From Bog-473 sp036268485 (lineage in GTDB: Bacteria; Actinomycetota; Acidimicrobiia; Acidimicrobiales; RAAP-2), in assembly GCA_036268485.1 (NCBI GenBank), contig DATAUC010000067.1:55842-119841 (forward strand): 64,000 bases of DNA, read 5' to 3'. Every line of letters starts with the position of its first letter. Position 1 is the first letter of the stretch. A program made the position numbers and the translations under genes. This document shows, one piece after another, positions 40,989 to 48,970 of the stretch. The notes under the pieces were generated by a model. It did not search any database and had not been told where the DNA came from. It saw only the letters and a program-made list of their open reading frames with translations.

Positions 40989-41456
40989 CTAGTCGCTCAG
41001 GGTGGGGGTGATGGCCCGAGCGACGAATTGGCGGGCCCCCGAGTCAAGGACCCAATCGTGGCCGAAGCGGGCGACCGGTGCCGCCAACCGTGACACGAGG
41101 CGCAAGGTGGCATTGCCCGGGGCCAGGGTGCTGACCAGGAGAGCCGTGCAGCCGGTGTCCGTCTCTTCCAAGGTCAGCACGGCGGCGCCGATCACGTCGC
41201 CCTCGACACGGGCCCGGACGACCGAGGGAGCGTCAACCTCGTCGAGGTACACGCGAAAGCGCACGGGGTAGGGCAGGGGCGGTTGCACCTCGCAGCGCCA
41301 CGCATCGCCTTCCACCAGACCGGCGGCATCGAAGATGCGCAACCAGGACCACCACTCCCGGTATCGGTCGACCTCACTGATCAGGTCCCACACCACGTCT
41401 CGGGCCACCGGCAGTTCGTATCGATGCTCCGTTGATATGGATCCGGGCAGGTTCAC
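40989..41456 (-). CDS. SRPBCC family protein (polyketide cyclase/dehydrase-like)
   Basis: Small START-fold protein of 155 residues. The start STEHRYELPVARDVVWDLISEVDRYREWWSWLRIF is characteristic of SRPBCC lipid- or polyketide-binding proteins. Further strands (VRFRVYLDEVDAPSVVRARVEGDVIGAAVLTLEE) complete the helix-grip fold. It probably binds a hydrophobic ligand, but an enzyme role cannot be assigned. The GTG start overlaps the DinB gene stop by 4 bp (GTGA), so the two genes are coupled. Confidence 0.8.
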   Translation of the reverse strand: MNLPGSISTEHRYELPVARDVVWDLISEVDRYREWWSWLRIFDAAGLVEGDAWRCEVQPPLPYPVRFRVYLDEVDAPSVVRARVEGDVIGAAVLTLEETDTGCTALLVSTLAPGNATLRLVSRLAAPVARFGHDWVLDSGARQFVARAITPTLSD

Positions 41457-41965
41457 TCCCCGACCGCGCCATCAATCCGTTCCCGCAAGAGATCGGCGTG
41501 GCCGTTGTGGCGGGCGTACTCCTCAATCATGTGCACCATCACCCACCGCAGCTGGCGGGTCGTCCGGTCGGGGGATTGCGTCAACACATTGAGGCTCGGA
41601 GCGGCGGCTACCAGGGCCCTGGAGTGCTCGCATTGGCGAACGAACTCCACCCGGGCCTGCTCGGCCGACTCGGGCACCAGGTCATTGAAGTCGGCGTCCG
41701 GATCGGCCTCGTTGGCATAGGGCTCGGGCGTGGGCCCTGCCGCGAAGACGTGCTCGAACCACCACCATTCCACCAGCGTCATGTGACGCAGCAGGCCGAG
41801 CAGGGTCAGCGCCGAGGGCGCCACCGCGGCCTGAACCATCTGGTCGTCGGTCAAGCCTTCGCATTTCTGCAGCAGGGTGGCCCGGTGGTAGTCCAGCCAG
41901 CCGTCCAACATCGGGCCTTCGTCGGCCACGAAGGCCGGCTCGGAGCGGGCGACCTCAGGAGGCAT
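41453..41965 (-). CDS. DinB/DUF664 family protein (thiol transferase-like)
   Basis: Protein of 170 residues with the DinB-like four-helix fold of the mycothiol-dependent DUF664 group. The metal-ligand His positions appear in LGLLRHMTLVEWWWFEHVF (about residues 66-84) and WVMVHMIEEYARHNGHADLLRE (about 141-162). In actinobacteria such proteins transfer thiols such as mycothiol to electrophiles, which is inferred here. TAACCT lies 6 nt before the ATG, so the mRNA is probably leaderless. Divergent from the membrane protein at 42022. Confidence 0.85.
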   Translation of the reverse strand: MPPEVARSEPAFVADEGPMLDGWLDYHRATLLQKCEGLTDDQMVQAAVAPSALTLLGLLRHMTLVEWWWFEHVFAAGPTPEPYANEADPDADFNDLVPESAEQARVEFVRQCEHSRALVAAAPSLNVLTQSPDRTTRQLRWVMVHMIEEYARHNGHADLLRERIDGAVGE

Positions 41966-41977
41966 AGGGCCAGGTTA
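41966..41977 (-). promoter_or_regulatory. Leaderless -10 element for the DinB-like gene
   Basis: On the minus strand TAACCT (plus 41972-41977), then GGCCCT and ATG 41965. The 6-nt spacing equals that of the other leaderless candidates. It faces away from the rightward promoter of the gene at 42022, separated by 31 bp. Confidence 0.45.
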
Positions 41978-42021
41978 CTGGTGAATTCTTCCGATGCGCA
42001 GGCCCCGGTACCATGGCATTC

Positions 42022-42456
42022 GTGCACGAGCGGTGGCTGTCCCGGCGAGCCTTTGGGTTGCACCTGCTTGTCCTTCTCTTCGTGCCTGGCTGCGCGGCGG
42101 CGGCCTGGTGGCAGATCACGCGGGCCACCGACGGCAACGGCCTGAGCTACCTCTACGCCATTGAGTGGCCCATCTTCGCCATCCTCGGCGTCTACTTCTG
42201 GTGGATGTTCATCCACACCGACTACGACACGGTCGGGCTCAAGGGCATGCGCAATCGCACCGCCCGCCTCGAATCACCCGTGGCCGAATCAGAAACGGAA
42301 CCTGCCCTGGTGGCATCGCCCGTTTTCTCGTCACCCGTTGACCCGTCGGACGACCCCGAGCTGGCCGCCTACAACGCCCGCCTAGCCGAACTGAGCCGTC
42401 AAGGGGCCAATACCTGGCGCTCACCCGAACGTACCGTGGTACGGAGAAGCACATGA
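42022..42456 (+). CDS. Conserved actinobacterial membrane protein, unknown function
   Basis: Protein of about 144 residues with two clear membrane helices (AFGLHLLVLLFVPGCAAAAWW, about residues 9-29, and YAIEWPIFAILGVYFWWMFIH, about 45-65), then a charged cytoplasmic tail. The pairing FVPGCAAAAWWQITRA with GNGLSYLYAIEWPIFAILGVYFWW is common in actinobacterial proteins encoded beside DUF3817, as here; no function is known. GTG 42022 is preferred because TACCAT at 42009-42014 lies 7 nt before it. ATG 42013 is the alternative. The stop overlaps the DUF3817 start by 4 bp. Confidence 0.75.
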   Translation: MHERWLSRRAFGLHLLVLLFVPGCAAAAWWQITRATDGNGLSYLYAIEWPIFAILGVYFWWMFIHTDYDTVGLKGMRNRTARLESPVAESETEPALVASPVFSSPVDPSDDPELAAYNARLAELSRQGANTWRSPERTVVRRST

Positions 42457-42830
42457 GGGCGCCCTGGGCCTACCTCACCCGACCGGGCATTGAGGGAGCA
42501 CTGCATCGGTACAAGGTGATGGCCTACATCGTGGGCGTCGGACTGATCCTCGTCTTCATCGGCATCCCGCTGCAGTACGCGGCCCACTTCCCGATCTTCG
42601 AGCACATCGTCGGGGCCGGGCACGGGTTCCTCTACATCGTGTACCTGGTGGCCTCGTTGGACCTGGCCCGGCGGGCCCGCTTCACTTTGGTGCAGATGGC
42701 CGCCATGATCGGTGCCGGCTTCCTGCCCTTCCTGGCCTTCATCATCGAGCGCTCGGTCGAGCGCCGGGTCCTGCGGGTGCTGGCCGACCTGGCCGAGTAC
42801 GAGAAGGGCGCTACGCCAGTCGCTCAATGA
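42453..42830 (+). CDS. DUF3817 family membrane protein
   Basis: Protein of 125 residues with three hydrophobic helices: VMAYIVGVGLILVFIGIPLQY, IVGAGHGFLYIVYLVASLDLA and VQMAAMIGAGFLPFLAFIIE. The pattern (YKVMAYIVGVGLILV, GAGHGFLYIVYL, PFLAFIIER) is that of DUF3817, an actinobacterial integral membrane family of unknown role. ATG 42453 overlaps the preceding gene's stop, so the pair is one transcriptional and translational unit. It overlaps the convergent thiolase gene by 20 bp. Confidence 0.85.
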   Translation: MRAPWAYLTRPGIEGALHRYKVMAYIVGVGLILVFIGIPLQYAAHFPIFEHIVGAGHGFLYIVYLVASLDLARRARFTLVQMAAMIGAGFLPFLAFIIERSVERRVLRVLADLAEYEKGATPVAQ

Positions 42831-43995
42831 CGGTGGCGTTGGCCTGTCCGCCGCCTTCGCACATGGTCTGGAAGCCGAAACGGCCGCCCGTGGCCTCGAG
42901 GTGGTTGAGCAGCGTCCCCATCAGCCGCACGCCCGAAGCCCCCAAGGGGTGGCCCAGGGCGATGGCCCCACCGCGCGGGTTGAGTCGGGTCACGTCGTAG
43001 TCGAACGCGTTTCGCCACATCAGCGCGATGGCCGCGAATGCCTCGTTGCACTCAACGGCGTCGAACTCATCCACCTTCATACCGGAGCGATCGAGCAGCT
43101 TGTGCGTGGCCGGCACCGGAGCCGAAAGCACGATGGCCGCGTCGTCCGCCGCCACCGCGAAGTGGGCGAAGCGGGCCCGGATGGGTAGCCCGAGGGCTTC
43201 AGCCACCGACCGGTCGGCGATCAACATGGCGGCGGCGCCGTCGGTCGTTTGCGACGAGTTGCCGGCCGTGATGTCGGGTGCCGTCTCGGGCTCCCAATTC
43301 TGGGCCGGCGGCAGCGCGGTCAGCGCCTCAATGGTGGAGGAGCGCCGTATACCTTCGTCTGTCTCGAGTGAGGTCCCGGTGAAGGACCCGTCCTCCGCCT
43401 TGATGGGCACGGCGATCGCCTCCTTGGCGAAGTGCCCGTTGTCCCAGCTCTCGGCGGCCCGTCGGTGCGACTCCAGCGCGTAGGCGTCCATGTCGGCCCG
43501 GGTCACGCCGTAGCGCTCGGCCAGGACCTGACTCACCCGGAACTGCGTCCAGAGACGTCCATCCACCGCCTCCATGAACGAGGGCGGGAACGGTCCGGTG
43601 CCGCCGCGCGCATTGGAACCCATGGGGACGCGGCTCATCACCTCGACGCCACAGGCCACCACCAGGTCGTAGTGCCCCGTGGCCACCCCGGCCGCACCGA
43701 AGTGCACCGCTTGTTGGGACGAACCACACTGCCGGTCGACCGTCGTGGCCGGCACCGACTGGGGCAGTCCAGCGGCAACCCACCCGTTACGGGTGACATT
43801 GGTGCCCTGTTCCCCTACCTGGCTCACGCAGCCCCCGATCACATCGTCAATGCGGGACGGGTCCACCCCGGTCCGATCGATCAGCGCATTGAGCGTGAAC
43901 CCCAACAGATCGGCCGGGTGCCAATTGGCCAACGCACCCCCTCGTTTGCCAAAGGTGGTGCGCACGACATCGACGATCACTGGCTCTCTCATCAT
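42811..43995 (-). CDS. Acetyl-CoA acetyltransferase (thiolase, FadA type)
   Basis: Degradative thiolase of 394 residues. The nucleophilic Cys is present in VDRQCGSSQQAVHFGA, the C-terminal His in NPRGGAIALGHPLGASG, and the second Cys in TMCEGGGQANATV, so it should cleave beta-ketoacyl-CoA with CoA to acetyl-CoA. The nearest recognised relatives are FadA5/FadA6-type actinobacterial enzymes. It is immediately downstream (7-bp gap) of a Liv-type ABC ATPase gene when read from 43995, or ends a unit; its ATG follows that gene's stop on the other side of the operon. It is not part of the Liv operon by function. Confidence 0.93.
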   Translation of the reverse strand: MMREPVIVDVVRTTFGKRGGALANWHPADLLGFTLNALIDRTGVDPSRIDDVIGGCVSQVGEQGTNVTRNGWVAAGLPQSVPATTVDRQCGSSQQAVHFGAAGVATGHYDLVVACGVEVMSRVPMGSNARGGTGPFPPSFMEAVDGRLWTQFRVSQVLAERYGVTRADMDAYALESHRRAAESWDNGHFAKEAIAVPIKAEDGSFTGTSLETDEGIRRSSTIEALTALPPAQNWEPETAPDITAGNSSQTTDGAAAMLIADRSVAEALGLPIRARFAHFAVAADDAAIVLSAPVPATHKLLDRSGMKVDEFDAVECNEAFAAIALMWRNAFDYDVTRLNPRGGAIALGHPLGASGVRLMGTLLNHLEATGGRFGFQTMCEGGGQANATVIERLA

Positions 43996-44002
43996 TCTTC
44001 CT

Positions 44003-44782
44003 TTACTCAGAAGCTCGGCTGACCGCCAGGGCGGCCGCCTCTTCGCGACGGCTCATGAGCGCTTCGACGGCCGTGCCAGCGCCCGCCGGCTCTCCCTCGT
44101 ACGCTACAGAACCCCGGTCCATCACCACCGCTTTGGTGGCGAGCTTGAGCACGCGCGCCACCTGTTGCTCGACCACGATCAACGCCGTCCCGTTCCGGTT
44201 TATCTCGGCCAGCCCGTCATAGACCGTGTCGATGACGACCGGCGCCAGGCCCAAGGAGAGTTCGTCGGCCACCAGGACGTGCGGTGGCACCACCAGCACC
44301 TTGGCCAATGAGAGGAGGCGCTGTTGTCCACCCGAGAGGGTGCCGCCGATCTGCCGGCGCCGTTCGCCCAGGATCGGGAATGCGGTGTAGGCCTTCTCCA
44401 AATTCTCAGCCAGCAGCTTGCGACCGGCCCGCTGTCGGAAGGCCAGCGTCAGGTTCTCCTCCACGGACAGGCTCGAAAAAATGCCCCGACCCTCGACCAC
44501 ATGGGCCATGCCCAAGCGGGCGATGCGAAACGCGGCCATGGTGGTGGTGTCGTGACCGGCAAAGGTGATGTGTCCGGCGCTGGGCGTCACCAGTCCGGTG
44601 ATGGTGCGGGCCACCGTTGATTTGCCGGCACCGTTGGAACCGACCAGGGCCACGATGGCTCCAGCCGGCACGCTGAACGACACATCGAAGAGAGCCCGGT
44701 AGGGGCCATAGGCCGCGCTGACGTGGTCAACCACCAGGACGGGATCGGCGGGAACTGCCCCTTCGGTTGGAACGGCGGTCAT
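44003..44782 (-). CDS. livF: ABC transporter ATP-binding protein (LivF type)
   Basis: ATPase of 259 residues for a branched-chain amino-acid/hydrophobic-acid type importer. It has Walker A GSNGAGKST, signature LSGGQQRLLSLAK and Walker B VLVADELSLGLAPV, all intact. The order LivF, LivG, fused permease and binding protein (downstream to upstream) makes one transport operon on the minus strand. Its ATG overlaps the LivG stop by 4 bp. Actinobacterial Liv-type systems often carry non-amino-acid substrates such as aromatic or steroid acids, so the substrate here is open. Confidence 0.92.
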   Translation of the reverse strand: MTAVPTEGAVPADPVLVVDHVSAAYGPYRALFDVSFSVPAGAIVALVGSNGAGKSTVARTITGLVTPSAGHITFAGHDTTTMAAFRIARLGMAHVVEGRGIFSSLSVEENLTLAFRQRAGRKLLAENLEKAYTAFPILGERRRQIGGTLSGGQQRLLSLAKVLVVPPHVLVADELSLGLAPVVIDTVYDGLAEINRNGTALIVVEQQVARVLKLATKAVVMDRGSVAYEGEPAGAGTAVEALMSRREEAAALAVSRASE

Positions 44783-45552
44783 ACCGGTCCCATTTGGCCC
44801 AGATAGGCCTGGCGCACCGACGGGTTGGCCATCACCTCGTCGAAGGTCCCCTGAGCCAGGATGGCGCCCAGGTCCATCACGACCGTACGGTCGACCACCT
44901 CCCCCACCATGCCCAGGTCGTGTTCGACCAGCAGGATCGCCGTGCCACGCTCGCGCTGCACGGTGCGCAACACGGTCGCCACCTCGGCCGTCTCGTGGTG
45001 GTCCAACCCCGACGATGGCTCATCGGCCAGCAGGATCTTCGGTTCCGCCGCCAGAGCACGGGCCAGTTCCACCAGCCGGCAATGACCCAGACCAAGTGCA
45101 TTGACGGAGGAATCAGCCAGGTGGGTGATCCCGACCAACTCCAACGTCTCGTCAATCTTGCAGGATTCCTCGGGTGTGATGGCGCTCATGTTGAGCAGAT
45201 CGCGCCACAGCCGCCCTTCGCCCCGCCGAGCTCGCTCCGCCACCATGAGGTGGTCGCGCACCGTCATGTCGGCGAACACTTCGACCTTTTGATAGGTCCG
45301 CCCGATGCCCAATCGAGCCCGCCGGAACGTGGGCAGCCCCATCAACGACTGCCCCTCGAAGGTGATCTCACCGTGCTCATTACGCAACTGACCGCAGACA
45401 CAATTGAACAGCGTTGTCTTGCCGGCTCCATTGGGGCCGACCAGACCGACACTCTCACCGGGGTGCACGTCGAAGCTGATGTCATGGACCGCTCGCACAC
45501 CGCCGAATGACTTGGCCACGCCGCGAATGGACAGGAGCGCGGCTTCAGCCAT
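44779..45552 (-). CDS. livG: ABC transporter ATP-binding protein (LivG type)
   Basis: ATPase of 257 residues. Walker A is GPNGAGKTT and Walker B is ILLADEPSSGLDHHETAEV. The signature motif is degenerate, reading NALGLGHCRLVELARAL where LSGGQ is typical, which is common among LivG paralogues. As in the family, the asymmetry with LivF suggests the two ATPases form a heterodimer. The ATG overlaps the stop of the permease gene by 8 bp. Located between LivF and the fused permease. Confidence 0.92.
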   Translation of the reverse strand: MAEAALLSIRGVAKSFGGVRAVHDISFDVHPGESVGLVGPNGAGKTTLFNCVCGQLRNEHGEITFEGQSLMGLPTFRRARLGIGRTYQKVEVFADMTVRDHLMVAERARRGEGRLWRDLLNMSAITPEESCKIDETLELVGITHLADSSVNALGLGHCRLVELARALAAEPKILLADEPSSGLDHHETAEVATVLRTVQRERGTAILLVEHDLGMVGEVVDRTVVMDLGAILAQGTFDEVMANPSVRQAYLGQMGPV

Positions 45553-47521
45553 TGGTCGTCGCGGGCGTCAGCGTGGGTGTGTCCTTGGCAAAGAACCGTT
45601 CGAAGCGCAGGGTTGACCGTCGCTTCTGGTATTCGAGGACGCCCTCGGGGTGTGATGCATAGGTCAACGCACCGAAGGCGAAGAGCACGATGGTCAAACT
45701 GGGTCCGCCGAATCGAGCGGGCAGATACGTCAGGAGTTGTTCGGTGACCACGAACCCGATACCGGCCTGAATGGCGCCCTCGACCGTCGACACACTGGTG
45801 GTCACCACCAGCACCACGAAGACGAGCGAGAACTCGTAATTCCAGTCGTTGGGGGCCGCCTGTTGCTGCTGGATACTGATCAACACCCCACCGAGCCCGG
45901 CCATGGCTCCTGACAGGGCGAAAATCATGATGCGCTGCCGGGTGAGATTGATGCCGAGTCCAGCGGCCGCCGTCTCACTGCCGCGCATGGCGGCCAGGTT
46001 GCGCCCGACCGTGCCCTTGCGCACCAGCATGACCAGGAACACGCAGAGCGTCAGCACGGCAATGACCAGGAGGAAAAATGCATGACCGTTGAAGTTGAAG
46101 AACGCGGTGGTGCCCAACCATTGCGACTTGAGGGTAATCCCCGCCGAGCCGCCGGATATGGAGATCGCATTGAAGAAGGTGGCGTCGAAGAGCAATGCGG
46201 CGGCCAGCGTCATCAGGGCCAACCCCAGCCCGCGCAGTCGCAGAGAAAGGACAGCCAGGATCACCGCCACGCAGGCCGCCAGGGCGGCACCGACCAGGCC
46301 GCCAACCAGCATGTTGAGTCCGAGATGGTTGGCCAGCTGCACCGAGGCGAAGGCGCCGATGCCGGCGAACGTCCCCTGACTCAGGGAGAGCTGGCCGGCC
46401 ATGCCCGTGATCAAGGAGACCGAGAGGAGGACCACCGACAGTGCCAGGCCGTGGTTGAACACCCCGGCCCAGGTAATCGGCATCCAGGTCAACATCGAGA
46501 CGACGAACGCGGCGAGCAGCACCCACCAGGCCCGCCGGATGATGCGGTCCATCTGCGGCGCCCGCGCCACGGCGGCGATCGGCGGGGGCGGCGGGTCGAC
46601 CGTGGAAAGCGGATCCCTACTCGAGTCGAGGGAGCGCATGCCCGGGAGGAAGATCAGGGCCAGCACGATGACGAGAAAAGGCAACGCCGGAACGACGGCC
46701 GCGTTGATGATCCCGTTGGGCGGAATGTAGCCCTGCAGCACGGTGGTGGCGACCCCGATGAGCACCGCCACGCCCGCGGCGATCGGGAGATTCTTCATGA
46801 GGGCGCAAGCGGCTCCCGCGATGGCCACCACGGTCAACGACGCAAAGTTGTCAGAGGTGAAGGCGCCGAAGACCGGCGCCAGGAGCACACCGGCCAGCCC
46901 GGCCATGAAGCTGGACACCATCCAGGCGATCATGACGACGCCGTCGCCATTGACGCCGTCAAGCTGCACCAGCCGCCGGCTCTCCACGGCGCCGCGCATC
47001 TGCAGCCCCAGATTGGTGAAACGCAGGAGAAGGGTGAGGGCAACCAGCACCACCACGGTGACCGAAATGGTGGACAGGTAGACACCGTTGAAGGGCGTGC
47101 CGGCCAGGGTGAAGTAGACGACGTTGGGATTGAAGAACGGGAAGATGGTGGCTGTCGTATCGAGATTCTGCGGGCCGAAAATCACCGGCATCAGGTCCGG
47201 GATACCGACCAGCAAGCTCAGACTGCACACCAATTTGGCCGTCGAGTTGGCATTGGGAATGTGCCGGAAGAGCAGCCGGTCAAACGCCAGCCCGACCAGC
47301 GGTCCCATCACCACCACCGAAATCAGGAAGGCCGGGAAGCCCGACCATCCCTCATTCTGTGTCAACAAGGTAAAAACGAACGCCGAGGCGTAGGCCTGCG
47401 CCCCAAAGGCGAAGTTGAAGACCCCCGTGGCCTGGTACGTCAGAACAAGGCTGACGGCGACAATGGCATACGAACAGCCGTAGGGAACACCGGGAAAGGC
47501 GAACCCGAGAAGTTGCTCCAT
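45545..47521 (-). CDS. Fused LivH-LivM ABC transporter permease
   Basis: Integral membrane protein of 658 residues joining two permease modules that are normally separate. The N-terminal module (residues about 1-290) resembles LivH (GVPYGCSYAIVAVSLVLTYQATGVFNFAFG, GVVMIAWMVSSFMAGLAGVL). The C-terminal module (about 330-640) resembles LivM (LSLITGMAGQLSLSQGTFAGIGAF, SETAAAGLGINLTRQRIMIFALSGAMAGLGGVL). A linker rich in Pro and Ala (STVDPPPPPIAAVARAP) joins them. Fusion fixes the LivH:LivM stoichiometry at 1:1. Upstream and downstream genes encode the ATPases and binding protein. Confidence 0.88.
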   Translation of the reverse strand: MEQLLGFAFPGVPYGCSYAIVAVSLVLTYQATGVFNFAFGAQAYASAFVFTLLTQNEGWSGFPAFLISVVVMGPLVGLAFDRLLFRHIPNANSTAKLVCSLSLLVGIPDLMPVIFGPQNLDTTATIFPFFNPNVVYFTLAGTPFNGVYLSTISVTVVVLVALTLLLRFTNLGLQMRGAVESRRLVQLDGVNGDGVVMIAWMVSSFMAGLAGVLLAPVFGAFTSDNFASLTVVAIAGAACALMKNLPIAAGVAVLIGVATTVLQGYIPPNGIINAAVVPALPFLVIVLALIFLPGMRSLDSSRDPLSTVDPPPPPIAAVARAPQMDRIIRRAWWVLLAAFVVSMLTWMPITWAGVFNHGLALSVVLLSVSLITGMAGQLSLSQGTFAGIGAFASVQLANHLGLNMLVGGLVGAALAACVAVILAVLSLRLRGLGLALMTLAAALLFDATFFNAISISGGSAGITLKSQWLGTTAFFNFNGHAFFLLVIAVLTLCVFLVMLVRKGTVGRNLAAMRGSETAAAGLGINLTRQRIMIFALSGAMAGLGGVLISIQQQQAAPNDWNYEFSLVFVVLVVTTSVSTVEGAIQAGIGFVVTEQLLTYLPARFGGPSLTIVLFAFGALTYASHPEGVLEYQKRRSTLRFERFFAKDTPTLTPATTNG

Positions 47522-47556
47522 TCCAGTTTTCGAATCGTCCTAGATCGTTCGGGCGA

Positions 47557-48840
47557 TCAGGAAGGCGTGCCGGCCGGGACGGGGAAGACCGGCTTCTTCT
47601 TGGGGTTGGTGGACTCGAAGCAGTTAAACACGTTCTTGCCCGTATTGAAGACCGGCACGAACTGCGTGCCCTTGGCCACGATGTAAGCCGAGCAGTACGG
47701 CGGCGCGTGGCTGGAGTGGGCGGTCTTCCAATTGACCGGGGCTTCAATCGAACCCGCCGTGAAGTTCGTCAAGGAGTTGATCTGCTTGACCACGTTGGCC
47801 TGCGTCAAGTTCTTGCCCGCCATCTTGACGCCTTGCACGAACAGTGCAGCCGACTCCCAGCCCTGAATGGCCACCTCGTCGTAGACGTACTTGGGCTCGG
47901 TCTTTTTCATCTGGGCCATGTACAGCTTGAGGCCCGGGTACTCCGAGATCGGCGCCGTAAATGGCACGTGCTGAATGTCGAAGTACACGCCCTGCATGAG
48001 GCTCTGGTTCTGCACCAGGGTCGGCACGTCGTTCCCGCTCAACCACAGCTGCGTCCCCTTCAGCCCGTATTGCTGAATGGCTCGAGCCATGGTCACGTTG
48101 CCCTGGACGTCCATGCAGCTGAGCACGAAGTTGGCTCCAGCCTGCTTCATGCGCTGCACGTCGGTGGCCACCGTCGATCCGGGGTAGGCCACCTTGAAGT
48201 CGGTGTAGACGATCTTGTATCCAGCGGCGGCCATGCCCGTCGCAGCGGCCTGACAGGCCGCCGCCGATGCGGCCACGCCGTAGGCCACCATGGCGATCTT
48301 GGTGTCCTTGGTCTTCTGGGCCACGAAGGCAACCTGGCTCGCCTCAGCCCCGTAGTACTGGACGGATCCACCGGCGGCGAACAGGTTCGGCTGCGGAGAC
48401 CAGTTGCCGGTCACGTTGTACCCGAAGGTCGGTACCTTCGCTTCGACGAATACGTTCGGGGAGAAGAAAGCGCTGGCCACACCGGTGACGGCGAACACAT
48501 GGTCCTGGTTGATCAACGTGTTGGCCAGCTGGTTGAAGGTGGTCGGATTGCCGCCGTCGTCCAGTTGGTACTGATAGTTGATCTTGCGGCCGTTCACACC
48601 GCCCTTGCTGTTGATGTAGTTGTAATAAGCCTTCTCGCCATAAATAAGCGAGGCGAAGTTGGCCGCCAACGTTCCCGTCTGGGTGGAGATGGTGCCGACG
48701 GTGATCGAATTGGAGGTCACGCCGGGAGCAGCGGTGGCCGCCCCTGCGGTCGAACTGCCGATGGTGAGTGCGCCCGTTGTCAACGCCGCGCCGGCCATGG
48801 CCATCGTGATCAGTGACCGCGCACCCTGTCGCATCTTCAT
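47557..48840 (-). CDS. Liv-type ABC transporter substrate-binding protein
   Basis: Extracytoplasmic binding protein of 427 residues. An Ala/Gly-rich signal region (ARSLITMAMAGAALTTGALTIG) is followed by the mature start, SITVGTISTQTGTLAANFASLIYGEKAYYNYINSKGGVNGRKI, which is typical of Leu/Ile/Val-binding periplasmic proteins. A C-terminal region KWxxxHS-like is less typical. ATG 48840 (or 48834) is preferred over the longer frame starting at GTG 48948, which carries no signal-like sequence. It lies 35 bp upstream of the permease gene. The substrate is unknown; context suggests a hydrophobic or ring acid. Confidence 0.88.
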   Translation of the reverse strand: MKMRQGARSLITMAMAGAALTTGALTIGSSTAGAATAAPGVTSNSITVGTISTQTGTLAANFASLIYGEKAYYNYINSKGGVNGRKINYQYQLDDGGNPTTFNQLANTLINQDHVFAVTGVASAFFSPNVFVEAKVPTFGYNVTGNWSPQPNLFAAGGSVQYYGAEASQVAFVAQKTKDTKIAMVAYGVAASAAACQAAATGMAAAGYKIVYTDFKVAYPGSTVATDVQRMKQAGANFVLSCMDVQGNVTMARAIQQYGLKGTQLWLSGNDVPTLVQNQSLMQGVYFDIQHVPFTAPISEYPGLKLYMAQMKKTEPKYVYDEVAIQGWESAALFVQGVKMAGKNLTQANVVKQINSLTNFTAGSIEAPVNWKTAHSSHAPPYCSAYIVAKGTQFVPVFNTGKNVFNCFESTNPKKKPVFPVPAGTPS

Positions 48841-48970
48841 GCCTGCCCCGTTTCGATTGCGTGTGGCATTCCCCCCGGAATGCGCGTCACTGTACCTGTC
48901 TCCTGCCCTACTCATCAGTCGTCGCATTCCCGGCATGGTTCTCCCCACTCTTTGTCAATTTCGAAAAATG
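48841..48970 (-). promoter_or_regulatory. Upstream region of the Liv transport operon
   Basis: A 130-bp gap between the binding-protein gene and the fused CoA transferase. Its distal edge is AT-rich and, on the minus strand, has two TTGACA-like boxes in direct orientation in plus-strand positions 48954-48977. I could not find a matching -10 at the usual spacing. The operon may be transcribed with the CoA transferase or from here. Confidence 0.35.

Noticed and set aside
46082..47686. 534-codon plus-strand open frame over the permease gene
   Set aside because: Its composition is His/Gln/Arg/Asp-rich low complexity, as expected for the shadow of a membrane protein gene in GC-rich DNA. The minus strand carries the fused LivH-LivM.
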